From assembly GCA_027886175.1 (NCBI GenBank), contig JAJNNQ010000024.1:4386001-4450000 (forward strand): a stretch of DNA of 64,000 nucleotides, read 5' to 3'. Source of the DNA: Phylloscopus collybita. Its lineage: Eukaryota; Chordata; Aves; Passeriformes; Phylloscopidae. Below the pieces are notes generated by a model. That model was not told the DNA's origin and did not search any database. It was given only the letters and a program-made list of their open reading frames with translations. Made by a program: the position numbers and the translations under genes. The first letter of the stretch is position 1. Every line of letters starts with the position of its first letter. This document shows positions 42,201 to 53,370 of this stretch, one piece after another.

Positions 42201-44428
42201 TACTTGCCTCACAAGGGATACTAATGAGGCAATATTTCCAGTTTATTTTTATAATGTGCCGGTATTAATGAGAAATTATAATTATCCCAGTACCAGCTGG
42301 CATTTTTCTTTGTACTGAAATGTTCCTTTTGAACAAGAGAGGAAACAAAATGCACTGTGACTTCATTTTCAGAGATATGTGAAAATAAAATGTGGCAGAG
42401 AAAATACATCTGGAAAATTATGGTTGCTTTTAGGTTTTTCCTGAAGAAATTAATTCAGCAAAACCTCATCAGCCCTCTATTGTTGTGTTGAGCAAGTGCT
42501 ATATGTCTCTGAAATGCAGAGCAGCTGTCCTGTTGCCTTAAAAACAGAAGACATTTCGTAAGTTCCACATCTGCAACAGGCACAGTTAAAAGTAAAAATT
42601 TCGGTATCTGCATTTCTGTGCTGCTAAAGACAGCCTCTTCAGTGGCCAGTACCAACTAAGCTCTGCCCCTCTCTGTCAGCAGTGTTTTAGGAACCCACTT
42701 CTGACAAACTCCTTGAGATACATTAATAATAAATGCAGAAGTAAGCGTGAATAAAATTCCATGCACATGGTTGAGTTTCACCCATCCTGAGTCTGCTGGG
42801 GCATTTCCATCACTGGGAGGCAAGAGTCTGGAGGAAATACTTCCCTGGCAATGTGATGGTGGCATTTTTTCCTGTAACAGCAGCGTGTACATTACAGGAC
42901 CAAGTCACCTGTGTTTGTAAAACACAGACAAGCAGCTGTGAGCAGCTACAAAAGCCTCGTTCCATTTGCTGCCATGCCATCAAGGGGAGCTCAGGTCCTC
43001 ACACAGCTTCATTACTCTTATTTTATTTACATAATGCCTGCAGCATAAGCATTAGGCATTGCTGAGCAGAGCCAGCATTAATTCAGAATTCAAATAGAGA
43101 ACGGGGATATATTCCAGGATGATTAGATTGAATATATTGAAGCCAGAGCTGGTGCTGTAAAACATTGATTTGCTGTAAACAGTTTAATGTAACCCCTTCC
43201 AGCTGCATTAATATGTCTGCAGCATGTACATACATCTGTGTGCAATTGATGAATGTATCCTTGCAGCACCGTGGGTATCAGTGCAGCAGGTATGTTCCTC
43301 TTAAGTGCATTGTGTGGTTATAAATATTGTGTGCAGTCATTTGTACATTAGAAGACATTTAGCATTGGCTGGAGTTTTATGCGTGGTAAGGCTGGTCTTT
43401 TTCCTAGCTTCGTTTTTGATCAACCACTGACTAGTTTTGCATTCCTTTTTACTCAAAAAAAAAAAAAAATCCTGACTGTGTAATTTGTAACATCATCCCC
43501 CCCCCACTGCTATCACCACTCATTGCAGAACCTCCTGACCTTTTCCTTGCGTTTTTTAAATCTTACATAGGACGAATCCAATAAGCTGTTATTAATCCAT
43601 GAAGCTTTCCATGGACCTTACCCTACTTTCCTAACTCCTATCAAGCCAGGCTGCTGCTCTTCTTTTCAAACAATGTCTTTTGCTACCCCTGTTACTAAAA
43701 ATAAGCTTTCCTTCAACTCCGATCAACTGTAATTTTTCATACCTGTGGCAGCAGACCTGTTTTTTTCTGAATCCTTACCAAACACATTTTCTGTATCTGC
43801 TGAATCTGAAAGTCTCACTCACTTTAGGGTAATACCATAATGCTATTAACTTTTGTTCAGTCATAAACATCTCAGACATCCAGGTTTCTGAGGGAGAGTG
43901 CAAAATAACATTGCTGTAACTTGGTGTGGGGGACATGGCCAGAATTAATCTACTCTAAGGATCAGCTGAAACACGTGAATACCAAGTAAATTTGTCAGGT
44001 GCCACAATGTGTATTTGTGGTGCTTGATTATTTTTGGGTATTGTTACAAACACTGTGTCAGGATGCAAATATGAGAGCATGGTGGGATGCAGTGGCCCCA
44101 CCAGGTGAGTTTGTGGCCCCCTGAAGTGGATGAAAATGATGGTGGTATTGGTGAGTTCTTTATTGCCCTCCTGCTTTCTTAGCTGTTTGAAGAGGATGAC
44201 CAGTGACCTAAAAAAGTTCCTGCTGTGTTTCATATTCCTACAAAACACTGCCTGTCTCCTCTGGTCACACCCCTGCCAGTCCTGGTTCCCCGAGTGAAGC
44301 CCCAGCAATGCACAAAGTCAGGGTGGCTGTGCCATTGATAATTGATCATCCCTGGTTCCTAATTGTCGCTGTCACACCGTCCTTTCAGCATTTAGTGCCT
44401 GGTCATCATACACCTTGTATTTCTGTAG
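39279..44428 (+). other. EPHA6: EPHA6 intron of about 5.2 kb
   Basis: Intron from GTGAGT at 39279 to the CTGTAG acceptor at 44428. No exon or clear mobile element was recognised inside. There are short A runs (39391-39403, 43456-43469) and a C run near 43498-43505. The part around 43040-43260 is non-repetitive and rich in homeodomain-like ATTA/TAAT words; see findings. Confidence 0.85.
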
Positions 44429-44622
44429 GTTATACTGTCCATTGAAGAGGGCTACAGGCTTCCAGCTCCCATGGGCTGCCCAGCTTCTCTTCACCAGCTC
44501 ATGCTTCACTGCTGGCAGAAGGAGAGGAACCACCGTCCCAAATTCAGTGACATTGTCAGCTTCCTGGACAAGCTGATCCGCAACCCCAGCACCCTTCACA
44601 CCCTCGTGGAGGACGTACTGGT
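44429..44622 (+). CDS. EPHA6: EPHA6 exon: end of kinase domain and linker to SAM
   Basis: This 194-base exon begins in phase 0 with Val-Ile-Leu-Ser-Ile-Glu-Glu-Gly-Tyr and ends two bases into a Val codon (GT, completed by A at 47001). It encodes 64 full residues: the Pro-Met-Gly-Cys-Pro turn, the [10 protein letters not shown] block with the conserved Cys-Trp and Arg-Pro-Lys-Phe that end a tyrosine kinase fold, then the start of the linker (Leu-Asp-Lys-Leu-Ile-Arg-Asn-Pro). The length of 194 is the usual one for this Eph exon. The acceptor is CTGTAG at 44428 and the donor GTAAGA at 44623. An in-frame TAA occurs two codons past the donor if the intron is read through, so retention would truncate the protein before the SAM domain. 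Confidence 0.96.
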
Positions 44623-47000
44623 GTAAGACTCCTTTTGGTACATTTTGTTTTTTCATAACACATACTGGCTATCATTGTGTGGTTTAGGGCATTAAGTAGG
44701 GGTGGGAGAACCACAAAGTTCTGAGTCCATAAAGCCATGCAGGTTCAAATAATTTTAAGCCCCTTTTAAGGTTTGCCTTTGTGTTGATACTCTGTTGTAA
44801 AAGGAGGTTTTTTCTCAAGCCATGCAGATTATATTAGGCTTTTTTTTTTTTTTTCTGAGTTCTGTTTGCACACTATCTATCCTTAATCTTTGTGAATCTC
44901 TTTGGTTTTTGTTGTGGGTTTTTTGTTTTGGTTTTTTTTTTTTTTTTGTGTGTGTTATTCTTATGTATTTGTTTTCTCTGTATAATGTTTTTTCTCCATT
45001 CAACAGCCTGTCTCTCCATCTGACAGCACTCAAGCAATTTCTGAAGTGCCTTGCAGTAATATCCTGCAGGAAGTAGCTGTGTCTCAGCTTGCTAAATCTT
45101 TGTCTGCAGCAGAATGGCAGCAGTGACCAAATAAGAGGTTATGCTGTCACCATCCCATAACAAATTCTTGATAGTGTTGCCCAGGGTTTTTGTTGGTTTG
45201 TGGGGTTTTTTCATTAATAATATTTCAGAAATGAATGCAGCCACAGGATAAGCAAGGCTTCAGTGGAAGAATTTATCAGTATTTGTAGGCTTATTGATCC
45301 AAGCTGCCCCTTCCCATATCAGCTGAAGTCAATGAAGGTCCAGTGGCCTCACTCTCTTCCGTAACTAAGAGTCACCTTGGGATGAAGGTGCTTTCATGGA
45401 GACCCCCATGGGCTCACAAGGGGTTCTCAAGCCCTGAGTGGGGCTTGCTGAGAACCTTTAAATGTTTTTGAGAAAGGCTGAGCAGCAAGGCAAAATTGGG
45501 GCTGGTATCTTGCTGTGGGAAAGGCTGACTAGAGCAGTTGATAGGAAAACCTGGAGTGAGGGCTACAGCCATTTCATCAACATAGACTAGGAAGGTTTGT
45601 GGGATTAAACCTCCATCCCCTAGAGTTAGCATTCCCTGTGTATATATGGATATAAATATATATATTACTTTCTGTTTGTACCTGGATCACTTCATTTAGC
45701 ATCAGATTTATGTATTTTTATCTCTCTTTATTTTAAATCATAACTAAGGGTCTAAAAAACTTATGCTTTGTTGAACTATGTCTGACTTCACCTGCATGGG
45801 AAAGGTTTTTCCATTCACTTGAGAATGCTTGATGCAGTTGTTGGGTAACCTTATTCTATAGAATCAGAGTCAGAGTAATTCAGATGGGAAGGGACTGTGG
45901 TAGGTCTTTAATTACAGTTTGTACTTAACAGTGTTCTCCTGTCCTTCAGCTTCTCCCTCTATCATTTTGCTAATATGAATGAAAATCACTGTACTTACTG
46001 TATTTGAATATGTGTGGGTGAAACTTGGTCCATTAAAACATGAGGTTGTGTTGATTCCTACATTACACATTAAGTCATGTTCCATCAGTAAATGTTGGCT
46101 GGATTTGCTGTCTAAATTTTCATTTTCAATAAATTGTGTCTTTCTCCTAAAGACTATCATAAAGCTTTTACAAGCAGCAGTGTGCATTTTCTGCATTTTG
46201 TTCACACAAATGAACAGTTTTTCTACACAAAATGCATAAAGCCAGTGGAAGTTGTGAGCCCTCCCAAGTGTGGCACACAACATAAGACTGGAAATCAATT
46301 GCCCCAAAATTGCAATCTTTTTTTTTGCCCCCATTTTTCTGTTTCAGTTGTGATAATTTTAGGGGAAAGAACTCAAAAAGAAATGTGACTAAATTAGCTC
46401 CTTCAATTTTATTTGCTACTCTATGTAATTCTATGTAAAAGCAAAGATACCACATTTTATTCTTTTTTCTTCTTTTAGGGTGAGTTTTAGCTTTTGAGTA
46501 CTGTAATCAAAGTGCTCCTGTAGCAATAATGGTATCACAATGAGGAGCCATCTGGGGTGGGGTGGTTGTAGATAAATGTAAAAATCATCTAATGGTGGCT
46601 TAATTTTTTAATTGCATCTTATGCTATATTTTCATTGTTGTCTACATTGACTACTGCATCATCAAATTATTATAACCCTGAACATGTCAATCTGTAAGGA
46701 AACATTCTCTGGAACAAAAAGAAGAGCTCTGGGAGAGGCCTTTTATACAGTGTGTTGCTGAGCTGCAGTTCTTTAATAAAATGTATTGTTTAAGTAGTGC
46801 AGCGTGGCAGACTGGCATGATTTATAAGTTTTAGACAACAGGTTAAAGAGATCCTCAGTTAAGGTCTCACCTTTGCAGCTCAGACTCTTCTTTCATTCCT
46901 TCTGCCTTCTAGTAAAAGCTATGTCTACCAGGGTGAATTGGGTGTCATATTTTGTATTGCTTGGTAACCTTTGCATTGTTTGTTTTTTTTTGGTTTACAG
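44623..47000 (+). other. EPHA6: EPHA6 intron of about 2.4 kb
   Basis: Intron from GTAAGA to the acceptor TTTACAG at 47000. It contains T-rich low-complexity stretches near 44840-44854 and 44931-44947, a TATA-rich stretch near 45642-45664, and a short CR1-tail-like segment at 45854-45905. Nothing else is recognised. Confidence 0.85.
45854..45905 (-). mobile_element. Degraded CR1 3' tail, minus strand
   Basis: The string 'ctatagaatcagagtcagag' followed by 'gatgggaagggactgtgg' resembles the reverse complement of the CR1 terminus (tail repeat plus the 'ttggaagggacc' block). Only about 50 bases can be matched. Confidence 0.5.
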
Positions 47001-47150
47001 AATGCCAGATTCACCTGGTGAAGTTCCAGAATATCCTTTGTTTGTTTCAGTCAGTGACTGGCTGGATTCCATAAAAATGGGTCAGTATAAAAATAACTTC
47101 ATGGCAGCAGGTTTCACAACTTTGGATATGGTTTCAAGAATGAATATTGA
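47001..47150 (+). CDS. EPHA6: EPHA6 exon: linker and first part of SAM domain
   Basis: This 150-base exon starts with the last base of a Val codon, continues Met-Pro-Asp-Ser-Pro-Gly-Glu-Val-Pro-Glu-Tyr, and ends two bases into an Asp codon. It encodes most of the SAM domain: Val-Ser-Asp-Trp-Leu-Asp-Ser-Ile-Lys-Met-Gly-Gln-Tyr, the Phe-Met-Ala-Ala-Gly-Phe-Thr-Thr turn, and Leu-Asp-Met-Val-Ser-Arg-Met. The Tyr in Gly-Gln-Tyr is the conserved SAM tyrosine of Eph receptors. The Pro-Gly-Glu-Val-Pro-Glu-Tyr linker and Lys-Met-Gly-Gln-Tyr-Lys-Asn-Asn-Phe are what I recall as specific to EPHA6 among EphA proteins. Acceptor TTTACAG at 47000, donor GTAAGT at 47151. SAM domains mediate self-association and adaptor binding. 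Confidence 0.95.
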
Positions 47151-50063
47151 GTAAGTATATAATCTACTATCCCTACAGTGACTAATTAATCTGAATTTGG
47201 ATGCTGCAGACACACAAATATTATGGAGTCTGGAACAGTGCTTTCATTTCCTTTCCTCCCTCAGCTAACAAAAGACAAATACAGTTATTTACCAAAACAA
47301 CACAAGAGAAATGTTTGATGGAGAGACCCAGAACTGATAGATCTGCTCTATCAATCTGTGACCACACCAAACACAAAGGCCAGGCAGTGAGTGTGTTTCT
47401 TGGGGAATCAGTTTTGATCTAGACCACTGAAATCAGGGGCAAAAATATTTTCTTACTTTGATATGAATATCAAGTCCTTATCAGTCTTCATGAGGAAGTT
47501 TTTCCAACTATCTCTGACACCACCCAACTGTGGTTTTTAATGCAAACCCTGCAGTCAATATATTGTGTTTGGGCAAACTATGGATTCATATGGTAGCATG
47601 AGGATGAGATCTGTTTTGTTCTCTATTCCCTCCCCATGAATTCCCAATCTTTTATTTGACACTGGGACTGCTTGTATTAATGATGGTAGCTGTCAGTTAA
47701 GATTGAGGAATTTTACATGTAAAGTGAGGACTGATTTTCTCCTGTGTGCATCACTTCATATTTACCTACATCAAATTCCATCTACTGCATTATGGCATAG
47801 CTACTTATGAGTCTTGTGAGATCCTTCCAAAACTGCACAGCTGCCCCTTTCCCTTCCTACCCTGAACAATTCAGCCTCACCAGCTGAGTTTTTCACCTCT
47901 TGCTCACCTGTTTTCCCAGGCCATTTACTGGTTTGTTGAACAATAATGTTCAACATTATCCCAGCAGAGGTTCCTGCAAATTTATATCAATAACCACATG
48001 GTAAATCCTGACAATTTACTGCTGACCTCCTGTCTTTAAACCAGTTATTTAGTCATGCAAAGACCACATTCTGCTACATATTATTTTATACCCTGTATTA
48101 CACAGAAGTTGCTCCTCATTTTCATTATAAAGCTTTTATGAGGAATATTCTCTAAAGCTGTTAAAAATCCAAGTGAAGTGTATCAAATGGATCATCTCGA
48201 TCCATTGGAAACAAGTGATTTTAGAAAACAGAACTTTTATTTGCAAAAGCCATGGTGACTCAAGTAGCTCATTTATCCAAGCATCCAGTAATTTTTTGTA
48301 CTTTCCTGAAGTTTCTCCTATGCCCTGTAATGATCAAACTCACGGGTCTGTAGTTGCCCAGATGTTCCCTGGAAACATTTTGTCTGGCACCATGCTCCAT
48401 ACTTCAGGCACCACGAAATTTTTTAACATGTGGAGCACAGCTGGTAACTCCCTCTCCCATAACCCTGATAGTAAGTCCCTTATTTCATCTTCTCTTTCTT
48501 TTGGAACTTTTGCCTAAATATAATCTCGTCTGGACATGGGTTGTTGGTTGTTTTTCAGTTTGTCCTATAACCTCTCCTGCAGTCACTTCAGACAGATACT
48601 CTGGCAAGTCCCCCAAAAAGAATCTGGCATGGGAGTCATTTCAATTTCTTCCTCACTGAATGTCAATTCAAATTCTTGTCTTCCAACAATAGACACTCTT
48701 TCAGTGCTCTTTTATGCCCAAACCATCATTAGACTCTACACATTTTATGGCAGGTTTTTTGTACCCAGTGAGTTTGTAAAAAGATTTATTATAAATTTTT
48801 TTCTATTTTATTTGTTGGGGTTTTTTTTTCTGTTTGTTCCTCAAGTTCCTTTTCAGTCTGCCTCTCTGTGCTTCTACAGATAATCGAAGGTTATCATCCT
48901 TTCTACTTTCTTTAGATACCATTTCAACTTTTTGAAAGATTCCCTCTCCCTTCAAATAATTTGTGTTACACAAGACCTGCTGGCCTCTTTCTGTGCTTTA
49001 TCAGGCCTTCCTTGATAAATGCTAAGCATCATTCTTGCATTTCTAAGACTACTCTCTGTTGTAAAATTTTATTCTTTACACTGACTCCTTTTAGCTTCTC
49101 AGATACTCATATTTTTGCTGACCTCAAGTGTTGTGTATCATGCCCCATGAGAACGTTAAGCCTAAGCACATAGTAGTTGCAAGCTCTCCAGTGGTTCCTC
49201 AGCTGGAGGATACATGGCAGACACCTGAAACTGCACATCTGAAACTCATGAAGGCCGTGCCTTATCCTATGAGCTTCTTTACTGCTCGTAACATCACATA
49301 AAGGAGGATAAACAGGCAATATCTGTCTATGTCCCAGTATGGGATTTGCACGGTTGACAAATCTAGCATATCTGAAGCCTCCTGTCCTCAGTGCCTCTGT
49401 GATCATTCTCAGATCTTGCAGCTGGGGATGTTTATAGAAAAACAAATCTGGTGGATTGTGCTGAACTCTGGTGGCTGTTGAGTTCATTCCTGCCAAAGAC
49501 TCGAGCCCTGCGAGTGACAAGAGCTATCCACCCTGGGGTGCAGGGCTAGATGAGATGAAAGGAAACTAGAAGGAAAATCAGGGTCAGTCTGGAAGATTCA
49601 CTGCTAATTTGATCTTTAGACCATCTCTCACTCCCTCACTACCATTCCCCAAGTCATCAGAAGCATTTATTTAGGAGCTGTTATTTCTCAGCTCAGAACT
49701 GCAATACTGGGTGTATAAGCCCCAATCCTTTTCAAGTACGAGTGGGAAACAGTTGCTGTAATCACATTACTAAAAATGGGCTATTAGAACTCAGCTCTCT
49801 GATTAGTCCTTGAGATTTGGAAAGATTAATTGACAAAAGCCCCAATGCTCTAAATACATTTTTTATTTTATTATTTTTCTTAAGTGACTGGATTTAAAAA
49901 AAATGAAGTTGACAGATGCAAAATTGAACGTTTGCAGCTTGCTTATATGCTGTGGCCAGGAGGGTACACTGTCCTGGAGAAGAAATTATCATATAATTGT
50001 ATTCTTTTGTGCACCAGAGGCTTTATTATATTTGCATCCAAGATGAAACTTTTTCTCTTGCAG
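47151..50063 (+). other. EPHA6: EPHA6 last intron of about 2.9 kb
   Basis: Intron from GTAAGT at 47151 to the acceptor TCTTGCAG at 50063. Much of it (about 47.73-49.06 kb) is an old, left-pointing CR1/L3-like fragment. The 49.1-49.55 kb part holds an unexplained minus-strand open frame of 137 codons. Confidence 0.85.
47730..49060 (-). mobile_element. Ancient CR1/L3-like LINE fragment, minus strand
   Basis: The plus strand carries, left to right, the reverse complements of successive reverse-transcriptase blocks in 3'-to-5' order. These include 'tttaaaccagttatttagtc' near 48037, the complement of the Asn-Tyr-Arg-Pro-Val block near 48338-48360 ('cgggtctgtagttgccc'), and endonuclease-RT linker-like sequence up to about 49.06 kb ('cctcaagttccttttcagtc' near 48840). 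All frames are broken. It is the longest mobile-element remnant in the window and appears to be of the same old type as that at 31.4-32.1 kb. Boundaries are approximate. Confidence 0.72.
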
Positions 50064-50178
50064 TGACATTAGAAGAATTGGAGTTGCACTCATTGGACAC
50101 CAGAGACGAATAGTCAGCAGTTTACAGACTTTGCGGTTACACATGATGCACATACAGGAGAAAGGATTTCATGTATGA
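50064..50178 (+). CDS. EPHA6: EPHA6 last coding exon: SAM end, C-terminal tail, stop
   Basis: The exon begins with the last base of an Asp codon, giving Asp-Asp-Ile-Arg-Arg-Ile-Gly-Val, and ends with stop TGA at 50176-50178. It encodes the last SAM helix (Ile-Gly-His-Gln-Arg-Arg-Ile-Val-Ser-Ser-Leu-Gln-Thr) and the tail His-Met-Met-His-Ile-Gln-Glu-Lys-Gly-Phe-His-Val. I recall this tail from EPHA6; EPHA3, 4 and 5 end in Pro-Val or Pro-Leu, and EPHA7 ends in Ile-Gln-Val. The final Phe-His-Val fits a class II PDZ ligand (hydrophobic at -2 and 0), so the receptor could bind PDZ scaffolds. The acceptor is TCTTGCAG at 50063. With the four upstream exons the joined frame is 272 codons plus stop with no interruption. 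Confidence 0.96.
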
Positions 50179-50680
50179 AAGTAATAGAAGCGACTGTGTT
50201 TTGTGCCTCAGCATTTCTAAAATGGAAAAATATTCTCATTCTTCCCTCCTGCTCTTCCCAACTTCAAGAACTGCAGTCTCCAGTTCAGACTATACAAGTA
50301 CTCCTATGTTAATGCTTCCAAACCGGAGTTTTTAATCACACTGCACAGCTCCTCCCTCCACCAGTTCTCTGCCGATAAAATCCTGGCCTACTGCAAGACT
50401 CTTGCTACACATTGATGAATAACTCAGCATGGATGTGTAACTTTGTATAACAGTATTTGGGAAACTTTCATGGACTTACTTGAAAGTAGTAATCTATTTG
50501 GCCTGGTGTGGCTTCTTTATCGATGTATTTAGAATTTGCTGGTAGATCAAAAAGTATTTGACTTCTTTCATGTTCTGTGACCATGTAACTTCCAACACCA
50601 AATGTGCAATCAAAAAGAAGTTTAACATAAATATTTATTTTATCTCTAAATTAAATCCAAATGTATGTGTCCTATCATTA
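50179..50680 (+). other. EPHA6: EPHA6 3' UTR, proximal part
   Basis: Sequence directly after the stop codon, without any recognisable gene. A variant poly-A signal ATTAAA lies at 50650-50655, followed within about 10-20 bases by a GT-rich stretch, so a short 3' UTR of about 490 bases is possible. The first canonical AATAAA I noticed after the stop is much further on, at 53365-53370. The true end of the mRNA cannot be decided from sequence alone. Confidence 0.55.
50650..50655 (+). terminator. Candidate proximal poly-A signal ATTAAA
   Basis: ATTAAA about 470 bases after the EPHA6 stop, with a TGTATGTGT-like GT-rich element about 10 bases downstream. This is the commonest variant of the poly-A signal. 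Use is inferred only. Confidence 0.4.
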
Positions 50681-53364
50681 TATTACTTTCCAATAGTTTG
50701 AATGCTGGTAAGCTGGTGCCTCAAAACATTAGTATTGTTTGCAGAAATGACTGATGATTTTATGTAGCGAGTTTTCATTGTGTGAATAATTGGAAGCATA
50801 GTGAGAGTAATCTGTTTGAAATCTTAAGGAAGGTTCTTGATTTTCAATTACTTTAGCACTTGACACTTTTTTATGCTTTAAATTTTAGATTAGGGTGGAA
50901 AACTTGTTTATCCTTGGGATTCCTCGCCACCCTACAACCCTTTTTTTTTTTTTTTTAATGTAATACTCAGCGTTTGCTTCTACTACTGGAAAACTGGTAG
51001 TAGCGTTCCCATGACCACATGTAAAACACGATTGTCAGCTCTGCTGTGGACACACAGATTTCAGAAAAGCTTTCTGTTTCAAACATGCAGGTCTCTGCTG
51101 TTGGATAGGGAGTCATCTCCAGCAGCAGCAGCAGAGCTCAGAGATGGGGTGATGGGATCATTCCCATGGGAGCAGGCCGGCCATATCCTCTTCCAGCCGA
51201 GGGCAGCCCTAAAGCCCCACTGCTGCTGGAAGTTACAGGCTGCAGGATGCAGTGACCTTACACAAAGGCAGAAAAGGAGATTGCAGGACAGCAGTGTGGT
51301 AATATGTTGCCTTGAGTCTACTTCTAACTGCTTTTAGAAGTTAAAAAGCAAACTCTGCTGAAATGGAGCTCTGGTCATTCCAGGCCAGATCTTCATTTAG
51401 TACCAATCTCTAAAGGACATCCGAGGTATTTATTACCTTTAGAACCCTTCAATAGCCATATTTACATGCAAGAAAACGTCAGCAAAGGCCTAACATAGTA
51501 TTTGTACCTCTCTAAGACTTCCAGCTTCCATGTTTTGTTCTGACACAGACGTGCTGGGCTCCATTTGCAAACTTCTGCATGGGATGTGCACTCCTGGGCA
51601 CGGGGGCAGGACGGCATGGCTGTGGGAGCCCCACCAGATCTACAATGCATGTCACCTGTAACCCTGTGCAGGCGCTTCTCTCCATTCCTCTGTCCTTTGG
51701 AGGGTAGTTTTGAGTTCCCTGGCTTCCCAACAAGCTCAAGCATTACAGCTCTTCTGTTAAAAACGTGCTAATTTGGGTAATTAGTGTAATCTATGTGTGT
51801 ATCAAAGGGATCTAACTGCTTTGTGTAATCATAATGGTATTTACTGCTTCATTTACAGTTTGTAAATCACAAGGTATTTCCTAAGACTTGGAAAAGGCTG
51901 CCTTTGTATATCAGTGACAAAGAATGAAAATCAGAAAGCAACTCAGAAAATATTATGCTTCCAACCAGATCACAGAGTAAGACACACAGGCCTGATTCAC
52001 TGTTGTCAATTTATGTTGGAATAATTGCATTAATTTAGGTGAGATAACTGTAACTCACTAAGTAAATCTTCCATTAAAAAAAAAAAAAGGCAGATGTAAC
52101 TGAGGAGCAAGTTTTCTAAAGCTCAGGAGTCACTGGTGTTCTACAATGCCAATTTGATGAGCTTGTTTAAAGAAGGGCAGCTTCAGTCCTATTGTAGCTC
52201 CAAAGGTAATTTTGTCAGCAGGAGTATTCCCACTGAAGTCATCAGTCCAGCACAAGGACGTGAGTTCTGCAGGATCACAGCCCTTCAGTGGGGAAAAAAC
52301 CATTTGTTCTTTTCTGTGACTGTCACTTGGAAAATTCTGCCTGAATTCCACATCTGAATAATTTTTTGGTAGAGGTGCTCTTACAGAAAGAAAACCATAC
52401 TAATCTGAAGCCTTTCTAAAAATACTAACACACTGAAGAGTAATTTAAAAGTGGATTTTGCTTCATCATTTTGTTATCCATTTTGCCTATTGTTCCTTCC
52501 ATGGCCAACAACAGGACATCTGTGCGATGAGCCTTTCTCACAATGAAATCCATTACTGAGGAGGTATGAGTCTGTTATTTGTTAATGGGGTTTCAAAATC
52601 ATTCATAGCTGACCCAAACCATGTCTGTGCACTTTTAGATTGTCTTTTGCCAGTTTTTTTGTTCCTGGTAGTGAGGATGCAGAATTGACATTGTTACATG
52701 CACACAACTTGGATATATTTCATGAAAGTTAATTTCTAAATTTATCACACTACTGAAAATATTTTTTCAATAGAAAAAAAATATTAACTAAAGTAAAACA
52801 TTTATTAATCAGATATATTTTTTATATAAACAAGAGTTTGGGTGACCAGAAAGGAAAGAACAAGGGATTCTTTGAGTGAGCACATTTGTTAATGACACTG
52901 TAGATCCAGGATTTTGTGGGTTTATACAGCTTGTTTTTCTGTTGTTGTTTTGGTGCAGTATGACACTTTTCTGATAGTTGAGGAAATTTACATTTTCCCC
53001 ATTTTTGGAAATATTTTATTTGCTCTTGTGCTGATTCCTAGTCTATTCTTGCTTTAATTTGGGGATTTTTTAATTTTTTTAATTTAAAAACAAAACAAAA
53101 AAACAGCCCTAACAGGTTGTTATTTTTCAAACGTGAGCTTAATTCTGTACAGGGCACAAATGTATATGTGAAATCAGAGTAACTTTCTTTGTTACAGGAA
53201 ATTCTTTCTTCAGGAGAAAATTAGCTCTAATTATCCTGCATATTGCAGTGTGCAGCTGGAGTTCAAATTTGACAAATTTAAGCAAATTTAATTGGCTGTT
53301 TTTGAGAATCTGGCCCACATTACAGAGTGCTTTATGACTAAAAGTACCCATTGAAAGTTTACAA

Positions 53365-53370
53365 AATAAA
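53365..53370 (+). terminator. Candidate distal poly-A signal AATAAA
   Basis: The first canonical AATAAA noticed downstream of the EPHA6 stop, about 3.2 kb away. It is followed immediately by GTGTGTGTGA, a GT-rich element, although that is closer than the usual 20-40 bases. It would imply a 3' UTR of about 3.2 kb. Confidence 0.3.

Noticed and set aside
45414..45632. 72-codon minus-strand open frame
   Set aside because: Typical length for chance, no domain, inside the intron.
51980..52270. Pieces resembling old dispersed amniote repeats (for example 'gcctgattcactg' and 'attcccactgaagtcat')
   Set aside because: Matches are short and from memory only; they could not be separated from chance.
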